From NCBI GenBank assembly GCA_018402235.1, contig JAGYJJ010000005.1:186001-250000 (forward strand): DNA of 64,000 bases, in the 5' to 3' direction. The notes beneath the pieces were generated by a model, which was given only the letters and a program-made list of their open reading frames with translations, was not told the origin of the DNA and ran no database searches. A program made the position numbers and the translations under genes. Positions 9,237 through 18,108 of the stretch are shown piece after piece; the stretch's first letter is position 1; the number at the start of each line of letters is the position of its first letter. Source of the stretch: Candidatus Nanopelagicales bacterium. GTDB taxonomy: Bacteria; Actinomycetota; Actinomycetes; S36-B12.

Positions 9237-10031
9237 TTAGGACTCAGCAGGTGGCGTTGGCGCCGGAACTCGCCGCGCAAAGAATGCCACCGCCACAACA
9301 AGCGCTACACCAAGTAGCGTGATGGACTCACGGTTTAGCGGCGATAATCCGACGATCACCGCACCAAGACTCCACGCAGCAGGGAAGGCCAGTAGGTACT
9401 TCGACCTGGATCTGAACTGTGGATTCTTGTACACCACGCTCGCCGCTAGGTAACGGGTTCCATCAACGAAAGGACCCGTGCTCGCGATCACGCCAGCTTT
9501 GTGAGTACCGACTGTCACAAAAACCGTGGCAAGGGTGCCGAGGGCAAACGCCGACAACGCGACCGAAGCGACGGCACCCGCCCACACGTTCGTCCACACA
9601 ACGAGATCTTGAACAGGTTTGCCGTCGGTAGAGGCGAACAGTTGATTACCGAGAATCGAGGTGATGGCCAAAACGAAAGCAGCCAAATAGAGAAGGGAGC
9701 GGGATCCTGCGGCTCCGGAAAACCAGTGACGCCAACTGCGTAAGTACACGACAAAGGTAATTCCAAGGGCTGCACCGATGAGTGAGGCCAGGGACAGTAA
9801 TGCGACTCCAGGTTCGCTCAGAAGTTTGACCCATAGCAAAACCATGTTGCCTGCCTGATTGGCTGTGAACACCTCAAACGATTGGTAGTCGCGAGCATCC
9901 ATCGCACCGGCAACCATCGCCAGCAGTAACACCATTGCGAAGGGATGCTTCAGAACCAGTGCGGCGTCCGCATTGACCAATTCACCATCGTTGGGATCCA
10001 CGCCGGGCACGGAGGTGTTGGAATGACTCAT
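9237..10031 (-). CDS. DUF1275 (YoaK-type) membrane protein
   Basis: A 264-residue membrane protein with about six predicted helices. The N-terminal part carries the DUF1275 pattern (AGAMDARDYQSF, FTANQAGNMV, and a glycine-rich LIGAALGI helix). Function unknown. It follows the prenyl synthase gene on the same strand by 22 bases, so the two may be co-transcribed. A GAGGG stretch nine bases before the ATG could serve as ribosome binding site. Confidence 0.82.
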   Translation of the reverse strand: MSHSNTSVPGVDPNDGELVNADAALVLKHPFAMVLLLAMVAGAMDARDYQSFEVFTANQAGNMVLLWVKLLSEPGVALLSLASLIGAALGITFVVYLRSWRHWFSGAAGSRSLLYLAAFVLAITSILGNQLFASTDGKPVQDLVVWTNVWAGAVASVALSAFALGTLATVFVTVGTHKAGVIASTGPFVDGTRYLAASVVYKNPQFRSRSKYLLAFPAAWSLGAVIVGLSPLNRESITLLGVALVVAVAFFARRVPAPTPPAES

Positions 10032-10053
10032 AACGGCAACCCTCAGTTACGGG

Positions 10054-10827
10054 TCACGCACCGAAACGACGTTGGCGTTCGGCGTACGCGCGCAGCGCGC
10101 GCAAGAAATCGACTTTGCGGAAATCGGGCCAGAAGGCTTCACAGAAGTAGAACTCCGAGTGGGCGCTTTGCCACATCAAGAAACCCGACAGCCGCTGTTC
10201 ACCGGAGGTGCGAATGACCAGGTCTGGATCTGGCTGCCCTTTCGTGTAGAGGTGTTCGGCGATGTGCTCAACATCCACCACTTGGGCAAGTTCATCCAAC
10301 GTAGTGCCCTGACTGGAGTGCTGTTGAAGAAGTGAGCGCACCGCATCCACCACTTCCCTGCGACCGCCATACCCGACAGCTACGTTCACCAGCGAGCCTT
10401 CGGTGTTGGCCGTGGCCTCTTCGGCTTCCTTCAGGACACGCGCGGTGTGATCGGGCAACAAGTCCAGTGCTCCTACGGGGTGCAATCGCCAACGGCCTTG
10501 TTCCACCAAGCCCTGCACTGTCTCCTCGATGATGGCGAGCAACGATCCGAGTTCAGAGTGCGGCCGGGCGAGATTGTCGGTGGACAGCAGCCACAAGGTG
10601 ACAACTTCAACGTTCGCGTCGTCGCACCAGCCGAGGAAGTCGACAATCTTGGCGGCACCGGCTGCGTGGCCGACAGATGAGGTCGATCCCTGCGCACTTG
10701 CCCAGCGTCGATTGCCATCCAAGATCACGCCCACATGTTTGGGGGTGCGGCCACATTCGGATGCGTCGGCCAGCTGGGCGTGGAGCCGTCGTTCGTATAC
10801 CCCGTATACGAGATCGGACAGACCCAC
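10054..10827 (-). CDS. uppS: Isoprenyl (polyprenyl) diphosphate synthase, cis-type
   Basis: Cis-prenyltransferase that condenses IPP onto allylic diphosphates, either the short (Z,E)-FPP synthase or the decaprenyl enzyme for cell-wall lipid carrier. The catalytic ILDGNRRWA motif is near residue 35 and the C-terminal RTSGEQRLSGF and SEFYFCEAFWPDF motifs are intact. The GTG at 10827 is preferred over a TTG at 10875: it has GAAGGGG upstream and yields the N-terminus MGLSDLVYGVYERRL typical of Rv1086-like short-chain enzymes. Chain length of the product is not resolved. Confidence 0.92.
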   Translation of the reverse strand: MGLSDLVYGVYERRLHAQLADASECGRTPKHVGVILDGNRRWASAQGSTSSVGHAAGAAKIVDFLGWCDDANVEVVTLWLLSTDNLARPHSELGSLLAIIEETVQGLVEQGRWRLHPVGALDLLPDHTARVLKEAEEATANTEGSLVNVAVGYGGRREVVDAVRSLLQQHSSQGTTLDELAQVVDVEHIAEHLYTKGQPDPDLVIRTSGEQRLSGFLMWQSAHSEFYFCEAFWPDFRKVDFLRALRAYAERQRRFGA

Positions 10828-10906
10828 GCTCGCCCCTTCCTGCGCACGGCCCACGACGGTGGGGGCTGTGCTCAATCAGCCCGCTCAGGCTACTCCTGTC
10901 GGGGAG

Positions 10907-12950
10907 CTAACTCGACGCAGTACGCGCGCGCACCAATGCCGCCAATTCCGTCACACCCGTCACAGGCGCATCACACACGAATCCACGACAGACGTATGCG
11001 GTCGCTTGGCCACCGATCATCGAACGATCACGCAGCAGCGCCTGATCATCGTCGCGGCCAATTCCCCACGCGACCACCGTGCCTGGGGAATTCGATGCGA
11101 AGGCGACATCGACGAGGTCGCGGGATTCGCCGTCGCGAGCATCTGCGTCAATAACGACGGCAACCTCAAGTGGGCCCACCAAGAGTGCACTGGCTGCCAC
11201 CAATCCCCAGCCCACTGCTCGGGGAGCCGGTTCAGCTAGAGCCGTCACGATGCCCAGTGCTCGTTCTGCTGCCTCCCGGTGCTCCAATGATCCGGTCAAT
11301 GCCGCGTACGTGAGGAGTGCATTCGTAGCCGCGAACCAACCCGAAGGTTCGGCGTTGTCTGCGTGGATCCTTCGGACGACGAATTAACTCCGGGGCGTCG
11401 TTGGCAGTGTCGAAGAATCCACCCGAGCCGTCTGTGAAGTGCTGCAGCGTGATGTCCAGCAGCATGCCGGCAAACTGCAGCCAGGCGACTTCGCCGGTCA
11501 CTTGGGCAAGGACCAACAGTCCTTCGGCGAGACTGCCGTAGTCATCAAGCACGCCAAGGTTGTTACCTGCCAGACCGTCTTTGGACGTTCGGCACAAGCG
11601 ATCATCGTCCTGGGCACCTAAGTGAACAGCAATCAGTAGATCGGCTGCACCAACCGCAGCGTCGATCCACGACGGTTCACCGAGCAATTGCCCGGCCTCA
11701 GCCAAAGCCGCGATGGCAAGACCGTTCCACGATGCAACAACCTTGTCGTCGCGGCCCGGATGCACCCGCACTTCGCGTGCTCCGAACAGATCGGGCGCGT
11801 ACCGATTCCCAGCGAAGCCAATCCTCGGGATCACGCAGCAATTGCAGTGTGGATGTTCCGTGCTCGAAGGTGCCCGCTGGCGTCACATGGAATAACTCCG
11901 CGGCCCAGGTTCCGTCCTCGATGCCAAGGACTTCAACCAATTGCTCAGGCGTCCAGGCATAGAACTTGCCTTCCACCCCCTCGCTGTCGGCATCAAGCGC
12001 AGATGCGAAACCCCCTTGTGGAGTTGTCATGTCGCGAACCAGGAACTCTGCTGTCTCGCGAACGATCCGCCTCGCGAGCGCGGAGCCAGTTAGCCGCCAG
12101 AAGTGCAGATACACCCGCAACAAAGAGCGTTGTCGTACAACATCTTCTCGAAATGCGGGACCACCCAGCGGTCATCAACCGAGTAGCGAGCAAATCCGCC
12201 GCCCAACTGGTCATACATTCCCCCGCGTGCCATCGCCTCGAGGGTGCGCTCGGTCATATCGAGTGCCTCGGGAGCATGCGCGGCGTCGGACAACACGGCG
12301 TAGCGAATCAAGAACTCCAGCACCATGGACGGTGGGAACTTCGGGGCGCCGCCGAATCCGCCAGACTGCGGATCGAAGTCCTGCATCAACACCGAAACGG
12401 CCGCATCCAGCTCGGTCAAAGCTGGCGGATGAGCAGATCCTTCGGCCAATTGTCGACGTGACAAGGCGTCGATGATGCGCTGCCCGGCAGCTTCGATCTC
12501 ATCGCGCCGTTCGTTCCACGCATCGGTGATCGCCTGCAACAACTGAGGGAAAGACGACATCTGATGACGCGGCTCCGGTGGAAAGTACGTGCCCGTATAG
12601 AACGGGCGCCCCTCGTGGTCCATGAACACGCTCATCGGCCAGCCGCCGTGACCGGTCATCGCAACCGTCGCCTCCATATAGATGGAGTCGATGTCCGGGC
12701 GTTCCTCCCGATCAACCTTGATGGATACGAAGTTCGCGTTCAAATACTCGGCGGTCGCTGCGTTTTCGAAGGACTCATGCGCCATCACGTGGCACCAGTG
12801 ACAGGCCGAGTAACCGATCGACAAGAAGATCGGCACGTCGCGACGCCGCGCCTCATCGAATGCTTCCTCGCTCCACTCCCACCAATCCACGGGGTTGTCC
12901 GCGTGCTGCAGCAGATAGGGGGACGTCGCTTGCGCCAGACGGTTGCTCAC
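10907..12950 (-). pseudogene. YyaL/DUF255 thioredoxin-domain protein, three frameshifts
   Basis: Fragments in three frames join into one YyaL-family protein of about 680 residues (thioredoxin-like DUF255 domain plus glycoside-hydrolase-like alpha/alpha barrel). The N-terminal part has [21 protein letters not shown] and [13 protein letters not shown]. The frame breaks near 12121 (a T seems missing in a T run), near 11800 (one extra base) and near 11364 (an extra C); restoring each gives continuous family-like sequence such as [16 protein letters not shown] and RRPKDPADNAEPSGWF. The GTG at 12950 matches the family start; ATGs at 12977 and 12995 are alternatives. Either a decayed gene or indel errors. 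Confidence 0.85.
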
Positions 12951-13031
12951 CCCCCGATCCTCCCGTGAAGGCTCCATCCCAACCGCGCCGCCCATCCCCA
13001 GGCGCCGAACATCGCATCCCCAGATCAAGTA

Positions 13032-13060
13032 TTGACCCTCCCGCACACACTGTTTACAGT
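13032..13060 (+). promoter_or_regulatory. Promoter of the toxin-antitoxin operon
   Basis: TTGACC (13032-13037), 17-bp spacer, TACAGT (13055-13060), a good sigma-70-type promoter. The -10 lies inside the palindrome at 13051-13068, so a bound antitoxin would block transcription. Confidence 0.55.
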
Positions 13061-13068
13061 TGTAAACA
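13051..13068. promoter_or_regulatory. Palindromic operator of the toxin-antitoxin operon
   Basis: TGTTTAC-AGTT-GTAAACA: seven-base arms, perfectly complementary, six bases before the toxin ATG. Ribbon-helix-helix antitoxins typically bind such sites to repress their own operon. Confidence 0.6.
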
Positions 13069-13074
13069 TGCTGG

Positions 13075-13371
13075 ATGGACGAGGACTTCGACTTCGAGGC
13101 TGCTGCGGAGCACATCTGGCAGCGCCATCGGATTCTCATGGACTGGGTCCGCGAAGCCTGTTCCGACGACGACCGCGTGATCTTGGATCCAGATCCGGCC
13201 AGCCGAAGCGGACAATCGCTCCGCATCGTCGGATTCTCTGCTTCCTTCGGTCACCCAGTGACGGTCGTCGGCTTTCGCCGACGCACTCACATCGAGATTA
13301 CCTCCGCCTGGCGATCGAACCCCCGAGATCAGCGCATCTACCGAGAGAGGCAAGGAAATGACGGAAGGTAG
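13075..13371 (+). CDS. Putative BrnT-like toxin
   Basis: A 98-residue small protein. Its ending, [21 protein letters not shown], and the middle [20 protein letters not shown] resemble the BrnT ribonuclease-toxin layout (a beta sheet followed by a short basic helix with R-x-x-R/E-x-x-Y). The similarity is by pattern only and the overall identity is low. It precedes a ribbon-helix-helix gene and overlaps it by 14 bases, the toxin-first order used by BrnTA. No clear ribosome binding site is present before its ATG. Confidence 0.55.
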   Translation: MDEDFDFEAAAEHIWQRHRILMDWVREACSDDDRVILDPDPASRSGQSLRIVGFSASFGHPVTVVGFRRRTHIEITSAWRSNPRDQRIYRERQGNDGR

Positions 13372-13690
13372 CGGCCCCGACACTCAACTTGAAGATGAGA
13401 TTCGTTGGTATCAGGAGAACTCAGCCCGGCTTGCGCGCGAAGACGTGCCCGAAGGGGCGGCCTGGAAAAACGCCGCTGGCACCACAACCATTTCAATTCG
13501 CATGAAGTTGGCCGATGTCGAACACCTCAACAAAATGGCGCGAGAAAAAGGCGTGCCGATCTCGCATCTTGTCCGCGGATGGATCATGGAACGGCTTTGC
13601 TCGCCAGAGGCTGGAGACGTGAACGAAGCGCTTCATGACTTTGAAGCGTCGTTAACGAGATTGCGTCGCGCCATCAACACTGCAATGTGA
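13358..13690 (+). CDS. Ribbon-helix-helix antitoxin (BrnA-like)
   Basis: A 110-residue protein. The central TTISIRMKLADVEHLNKMAREKG followed by PISHLVRGWIMERL is a classic ribbon-helix-helix (CopG/Arc) fold: one DNA-contacting strand and two helices. The N-terminal 40 acidic residues would contact the toxin. It overlaps the toxin reading frame by 14 bases, with AAGGAAATG at its start. The palindrome upstream of the operon is the likely binding site for autoregulation. Confidence 0.65.
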   Translation: MTEGSGPDTQLEDEIRWYQENSARLAREDVPEGAAWKNAAGTTTISIRMKLADVEHLNKMAREKGVPISHLVRGWIMERLCSPEAGDVNEALHDFEASLTRLRRAINTAM

Positions 13691-13697
13691 CGATAGT

Positions 13698-14018
13698 TCA
13701 GTGAGGCACTGCCACGTTCAGTAGAACAACACCGATCACCACGAGTCCGATACCGACGATGGCAAGCACCGGCAGTTGCTCACCGAAAATGACAACACCG
13801 GCGATGGTCGCACCCACCGTCCCGATGCCGGCCCAGATCGCATAAGCGGTGCTGAGCCCGATGGTCCTGAGCGCTAGGGCCAGCATGAAGAAAGAGAAGC
13901 TGTAGCCAAGGACCACCGCAATGGCGGGCAAGAGCTTGCTGAAGCCTTCGCTGGCCTTGAGCATGATGGTTGCGAAAACTTCACTGACGATTGCGATGGC
14001 CAATAGGACCCACGCCAT
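13698..14018 (-). CDS. SMR-family multidrug efflux protein
   Basis: A 106-residue protein with four transmembrane helices, the exact SMR size. The essential glutamate of helix 1 is at residue 13 (IVSEVFATIMLK), and helix 3 has the GLSTAYAIWAGIGTVGA signature. These proteins act as antiparallel dimers, exchanging protons for cationic drugs or guanidinium-type compounds. The ATG at 14018 is chosen because GGGAGG lies five bases upstream; an in-frame start six codons earlier lacks one. It is convergent with the toxin-antitoxin operon. Confidence 0.92.
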   Translation of the reverse strand: MAWVLLAIAIVSEVFATIMLKASEGFSKLLPAIAVVLGYSFSFFMLALALRTIGLSTAYAIWAGIGTVGATIAGVVIFGEQLPVLAIVGIGLVVIGVVLLNVAVPH

Positions 14019-14090
14019 GCCGCCTCCCGACGCCACAACATTTCAGCCACCGTTGGCCTCGAACATCCTGCCAGTGGCAGACTCCCCTAC

Positions 14091-14291
14091 ATGCACAGGC
14101 TTGCCCAGTTGCGTGAGATCCAAGAAAAGGGCGCACCGGCCCAGTCCCAGCGGGCCATCGAACTCCTTACGGTCCTTGAGGCAGACGCCGACCACCAAGA
14201 ATCGGTCACTGAGGCAGATGCGCTCTTCGAGGCGTACTTGCATGATCCCTACCTGACGAAAGATGTTTCCGACAATAGGAGCGCTACTTAA
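14091..14291 (+). CDS. Small hypothetical protein
   Basis: Not recognised. A 66-residue mostly helical, charged protein (RLAQLREIQEKG, QRAIELLTVLEADADHQES). CAGACT lies seven bases before the ATG, near the leaderless pattern. Its TAA stop is directly followed by the GTG start of the next membrane-protein gene with no gap, suggesting a two-gene unit. An ORF of the same length lies antisense; the plus-strand reading is preferred because of this junction. Confidence 0.45.
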   Translation: MHRLAQLREIQEKGAPAQSQRAIELLTVLEADADHQESVTEADALFEAYLHDPYLTKDVSDNRSAT

Positions 14292-14753
14292 GTGTTCGAC
14301 GATGCCAAGTACATGGCGAAAGACGCTGTGGAGCGGAACAACGCCCTGAGCGCCTTGGACCAGATGCGTGAAGAAACGTCCACTCCGAGTTGGGCTCGGC
14401 CCGTGGCTGTGCGCCGCCTCCTTGCCGTGGTTGCGTCTGTCGTCATCGCTGCCGCACCTTTGGTTACGGCATTAGAGAACCCACGTTGGTTCGTGGTTTA
14501 TGTCTTGGTTGTCGTTGCTTTGGTCGGGATAGCGCGTAGCGCAACGCGCGCTGCGAGAGGAGCCATCGGAAAACTTGAGCTCACCGTGCTCGCGATTATT
14601 TCTTTCCTGTCGGTCCTTGTTGCCCTGAGCGCGCAAACAGATACGAACCTGCAAGCAGGAGTAACCGCAACTGCAGGAATTGGCGTGAGCGTGATTGCCG
14701 CAGCCGTTGTGGCCCCATCGCTCACCCGACTGTGGCGCCCCGCTACCTCGTGA
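14292..14753 (+). CDS. Hypothetical four-helix membrane protein
   Basis: Not recognised. A 153-residue protein with a 30-residue soluble N-terminus and four predicted membrane helices (about residues 42-58, 66-84, 97-114 and 124-142), ending with a short basic tail. The GTG start directly abuts the stop of the preceding small gene. The 3' end overlaps the 3' end of the convergent SPFH-protein gene by 11 bases. No family can be assigned. Confidence 0.55.
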   Translation: MFDDAKYMAKDAVERNNALSALDQMREETSTPSWARPVAVRRLLAVVASVVIAAAPLVTALENPRWFVVYVLVVVALVGIARSATRAARGAIGKLELTVLAIISFLSVLVALSAQTDTNLQAGVTATAGIGVSVIAAAVVAPSLTRLWRPATS

Positions 14754-15642
14754 AGCCTTCCTTGATGCCGTTCACCACGGAGGTCAATTCGCTGGGCAGC
14801 ACCCAGACCTTGCTGGCCTCGCCATTGGCGATCTCCGGCAGCGTCTCGAGGTAGCGGTGCGCAAGAGCAGCTGATGTCGGATTCGCCTCGTGCAGGGCTC
14901 CGTAGATCTTCTCGACAGCCGTAGCCTGGCCTGAGGCCCGAATGACCTCGGCCTTCGCCTCAGCATCTGCTCGCAGGACTGCCGCCTCGGCTTCACCCTG
15001 CGCCGTCAAGATCGCGGATTGCTTCGCGCCCTCAGCGGTCAAGATCGCGGACTGCTTTTGGCCCTCAGCTGTCAAAATCACAGCGCGGCGCTCGCGTTCG
15101 GCCTTCAACTGCTTCTCCATGGATTCTTGCACCGAGGGCGGCGGATCAATCGCCTTGAGCTCCACGCGATTCACCCGGATGCCCCACTTGCCCGTGGCCT
15201 CATCGAGCACGCCGCGCAACTGTCCATTGATGACATCGCGCGAGGTGAGGGTCTCTTCCAAGTCCATGGAGCCGATCACGTTACGAAGCGTGGTGACCGT
15301 GATTTGCTCGATGCCCAGGATGTAACTGGAGATCTCGTACGTGGCGGCCTTGGGGTCGGTCACTTGGAAGTAGACGACAGTGTCGATAGAGACCACCAGG
15401 TTGTCTTCGGTGATTACCGGTTGCGGCGGGAAGGACGCCACCTGCTCGCGCATATCCACACGTTCGCGAATTCGATCAACGAAGGGCACCAAGATGCTCA
15501 ATCCTGGGTTCAGCGTTCGCTGATACCTGCCGAATCGTTCGATGATCGCCGTACTCGCTTGGTTGACGATGATGATCGTGCGCCATAGCAGTAGGCCGAC
15601 AATGATCAGCGCGAAGATAGCGCCGGATACGAAAGCAATCAT
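14743..15642 (-). CDS. SPFH/band 7 membrane protein (paraslipin/QmcA-like)
   Basis: A 299-residue protein: one N-terminal transmembrane helix, the SPFH/PHB domain (IIERFGRYQRTLNPGL, FVDRIRERVDMREQV, ERRAVILTAEG), then an alanine/glutamate-rich coiled coil with repeats of the ILTAEGxKQSA type (about residues 205-240). Such proteins build membrane scaffolds (flotillin-like) and pair with NfeD. The ATG at 15642 has AAGGAG seven bases upstream; the open frame further upstream belongs to the NfeD region. The NfeD gene lies 44 bases upstream on the same strand, matching the known partnership. Confidence 0.93.
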   Translation of the reverse strand: MIAFVSGAIFALIIVGLLLWRTIIIVNQASTAIIERFGRYQRTLNPGLSILVPFVDRIRERVDMREQVASFPPQPVITEDNLVVSIDTVVYFQVTDPKAATYEISSYILGIEQITVTTLRNVIGSMDLEETLTSRDVINGQLRGVLDEATGKWGIRVNRVELKAIDPPPSVQESMEKQLKAERERRAVILTAEGQKQSAILTAEGAKQSAILTAQGEAEAAVLRADAEAKAEVIRASGQATAVEKIYGALHEANPTSAALAHRYLETLPEIANGEASKVWVLPSELTSVVNGIKEGFTR

Positions 15643-15686
15643 GACTGTCTCCTTGTAGGTTCCTAGTCGATCTCTTGGTCGAGTTC

Positions 15687-16127
15687 TCAGTCGATGGGGT
15701 GAACCAGTGCAGTCGCACCATCGATGCGGGTGACGGCGAGGCGCGTGCCGGTCGGCACAGCTTCGTCTGTGATGTCGGGGTCCAATCGCGCAGACCATTC
15801 CTCCCCGCGCAATTTCATGCGTCCGTCGTGCATGGAGATCTCGGTGAGAGCCAGACCTTCGGCCCCCGGCAGCGCATCCACGCCGGTGCGCACCCCCAAC
15901 GGCAACCGGCGCAGGTGGCGCAGAGCGACTGGCCGCACGAGCAGGATCCCCGCTAAAGCAACGCCCCCAGCCACGACCACAGACAGCCACAGGGGTCCGC
16001 CAGCTAGGGCCACCCCCGCTCCGGCGAGGGCCCCGATGCCGATCAGCGCGAAGGTGAGATCGAGAACGAACACCTCGATCCCCAGAGCGACCGCCCCAAC
16101 GATCGCCCACACCACGGCTGCAGACAT
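15687..16127 (-). CDS. NfeD family membrane protein
   Basis: A 146-residue protein with three transmembrane segments in the first 70 residues and a C-terminal OB-fold (GRMKLRGEEWSARLD, then VPTGTRLAVTRIDGATALVHP), the short NfeD type. It acts with the SPFH protein encoded next in the operon, probably in membrane organisation or envelope stress. GGAGG precedes the ATG at 16127. Confidence 0.9.
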   Translation of the reverse strand: MSAAVVWAIVGAVALGIEVFVLDLTFALIGIGALAGAGVALAGGPLWLSVVVAGGVALAGILLVRPVALRHLRRLPLGVRTGVDALPGAEGLALTEISMHDGRMKLRGEEWSARLDPDITDEAVPTGTRLAVTRIDGATALVHPID

Positions 16128-16244
16128 CTCACCCTCCTGCTCTCCAGGCTAACCGCGAACGCTGAAGACCACCTGTTGGGGCCTGGCCCCGATAGCTGGA
16201 GGCATTTATTGCGTATTGACCTATCTTTCACCGTGTTTGCGCTT

Positions 16245-16250
16245 TATTAT
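16245..16250 (+). promoter_or_regulatory. -10 element of the molybdate operon
   Basis: TATTAT, eight bases before the ATG at 16259, in an AT-rich stretch that stands out from its surroundings. There is no Shine-Dalgarno sequence, so the mRNA may be leaderless or nearly so. Confidence 0.4.
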
Positions 16251-16258
16251 CAGGTTTT

Positions 16259-16639
16259 ATGACGCAATTACGGATAAGCGAAGCCGCTGAACTGCTCGGG
16301 GTCAGCGTCGACACAGTTCGCCGTTGGATCGACATTGGACGATTGACCGCCAGCGATAAGCCGGGGCCCACCACGGTGGCCGGACGCCAGGTTGCCGAAT
16401 TGATGCGCGAATCCGCTCCCGAACTCCCCCACCTGAATGTCTCGGCGCGAAACCGATTTCCCGGAATCGTCACTCGGGTGGAGAAGGACGGCGTTATGGC
16501 GCTGGTGGAAATTCAGGCCGGACCCCATCGCGTTATTTCACTCATGAGCAAAGAAGCCGCCGAAGAGCTCGGACTCGAACCGGGGGTGCGGGCTGCGGCG
16601 TCGATTAAGGCGACCAACGTGGTGGTCGAGGTCAAGTGA
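16259..16639 (+). CDS. HTH-TOBE molybdate-responsive regulator
   Basis: A 126-residue protein with an N-terminal MerR/excisionase-type helix-turn-helix (ISEAAELLGVSVDTVRRWID, residues 6-25) and a C-terminal mop/TOBE domain (about 62-126: RNRFPGIVTRVEKDGVMALVEIQ, GLEPG, ASIKATNVVVEV). TOBE domains of this type bind molybdate or molybdopterin. It heads the modABC operon with a GTGA overlap to modA, so it most likely senses molybdate and controls the operon, functionally like ModE but of different architecture. Confidence 0.85.
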   Translation: MTQLRISEAAELLGVSVDTVRRWIDIGRLTASDKPGPTTVAGRQVAELMRESAPELPHLNVSARNRFPGIVTRVEKDGVMALVEIQAGPHRVISLMSKEAAEELGLEPGVRAAASIKATNVVVEVK

Positions 16640-17397
16640 AGATGCCCTTCATTGCGGCCTTGATCGCCGCGCTAGCACTGTCGGCTTGCTCAGCAGATGC
16701 TGCTTCGCAGGACCGCGTGGTACGAGCGGCCGTTGCCTCGGACTTGCGTTTTGCTTTTCCTGAGATCATCGAGTTGGTGCAAGAAGAGCACCCAGACATC
16801 GACGTTCGTGTCACGTACGGATCATCGGGTCAATTCATGACACAGATCTTGAATGGCGCACCGTTCGACCTTTACCTATCAGCTGATCAGGCGTATCCGG
16901 CAACCGTCGTAGACGAGGGACTAGCGTCTGAAGGTCAACTGTTCCGCTACGCCCGCGGGCGCCTGGTGGTGTGGGACCCCCAAGGAACATTGGCAACACC
17001 AACCATCGACGACGCACGCAACGCAAACACGATTGCGGTGGCTAATCCGCGACATGCACCATACGGCCGTGCCGCGATGGAAGCACTGATCTCATCGGGA
17101 CTGCTTTCGGTTCTGGAAGACCGACTTGTATTCGGTGAAAATGTTTCGCAAACCGCAGAGTTCGCCCAATCTGGTGCAGCCGACATCGCACTCATTGCAT
17201 TGTCCTTGGTGATCTCGGGGCCACTTGCAAACACGGGAACCTGGACGGAGATCCCGCAGGACTTGTTCGAACCCCTTGACCAAGGAGGTGTGGTGCTTGA
17301 TGAAGCACAGGATTTCACCGCAGCCCAAAGCGTGCGTGATGTTCTGTTGAGCCCGCGTGGTCAAGAGATCCTTGCTCGCTATGGATTTGAGGACTGA
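16636..17397 (+). CDS. modA: Molybdate ABC transporter substrate-binding lipoprotein
   Basis: A 253-residue periplasmic-type binding protein with a lipoprotein signal (LSACSA lipobox, Cys near residue 18). The mature part has the ModA pattern: AVASDLRFAFPEI, VTYGSSGQFMTQI, NGAPFDLYLSAD, PYGRAAMEAL and LLSPRGQEILARYGF. It captures molybdate (perhaps tungstate) outside the membrane and hands it to ModB. The start codon GTG overlaps the upstream TGA; an ATG two codons later is possible. Confidence 0.93.
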   Translation: MKMPFIAALIAALALSACSADAASQDRVVRAAVASDLRFAFPEIIELVQEEHPDIDVRVTYGSSGQFMTQILNGAPFDLYLSADQAYPATVVDEGLASEGQLFRYARGRLVVWDPQGTLATPTIDDARNANTIAVANPRHAPYGRAAMEALISSGLLSVLEDRLVFGENVSQTAEFAQSGAADIALIALSLVISGPLANTGTWTEIPQDLFEPLDQGGVVLDEAQDFTAAQSVRDVLLSPRGQEILARYGFED

Positions 17398-17400
17398 GCG

Positions 17401-18108
17401 GTGGATATTGATGCACTGTGGTTGACCTTGCGCCTTGCGGCACTCACCACCGTGATCTTGATCGCCCTGGCGATTCCGATCGCGGCCTGGCTCGCTTTTC
17501 ACCGGCGCTTTTACACTCCGGTTTTAGAAGCGATCGTCGCACTTCCCCTTGTCCTGCCGCCCACAGTCCTGGGCTACTACCTGCTCGTAGCACTGGGCTC
17601 GCAATCGCCGCTGGGCCAGTGGTGGACGAGCACCTTCGGTTCACCACTGGCTTTCAGTTTCAACGGATTGCTCATCGCTTCGGTCATCTCCAGCTTGCCC
17701 TTCGCCGTGCACCCGTTGCTCACCGCCTTCACGAGCGTCCCAACGAAGCTGCTTCAGGCTTCCACGACGTTGGGTGCGGGTTGGCCACGGACGATTGTCA
17801 AGGTAGCTCTGCCCTTATCGAGGTCGGGACTAGCAACGTCGGCCGTACTTGCCTTCGCACACACCGTCGGGGAGTTCGGTGTCATCTTGATGGTGGGTGG
17901 CAATATCCCAGGACAAACTCGCACCCTGTCGATTGATGTCTACGACTCCGTTCAGGCCTTCGACTATTCGAGCGCTGCCAGCACAAGCGCGTTCCTTCTC
18001 GTTTTCTCTCTTCTGGTGCTCACGACCACCTACACACTGAACTACCGTTCAAGCGTCCCGCGGCAACTCGCCTCGAGTTATCCGCAGCCAGTCACGGTGA
18101 TTCAGTGA
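17401..18108 (+). CDS. modB: Molybdate ABC transporter permease
   Basis: A 235-residue permease with five to six membrane helices. PLVLPPTVLGYYLL, the EAA-type loop TTLGAGWPRTIVKVALPLSRSG and GEFGVILMVGGNIPGQTRTLSI are hallmark ModB segments. It begins three bases after modA and its end overlaps the modC start. Confidence 0.94.
   Translation: MDIDALWLTLRLAALTTVILIALAIPIAAWLAFHRRFYTPVLEAIVALPLVLPPTVLGYYLLVALGSQSPLGQWWTSTFGSPLAFSFNGLLIASVISSLPFAVHPLLTAFTSVPTKLLQASTTLGAGWPRTIVKVALPLSRSGLATSAVLAFAHTVGEFGVILMVGGNIPGQTRTLSIDVYDSVQAFDYSSAASTSAFLLVFSLLVLTTTYTLNYRSSVPRQLASSYPQPVTVIQ

Noticed and set aside
14043-14243. Antisense 66-residue ORF opposite the small gene at 14091
   Set aside because: It has no start signal and its partner strand joins seamlessly to the next gene.
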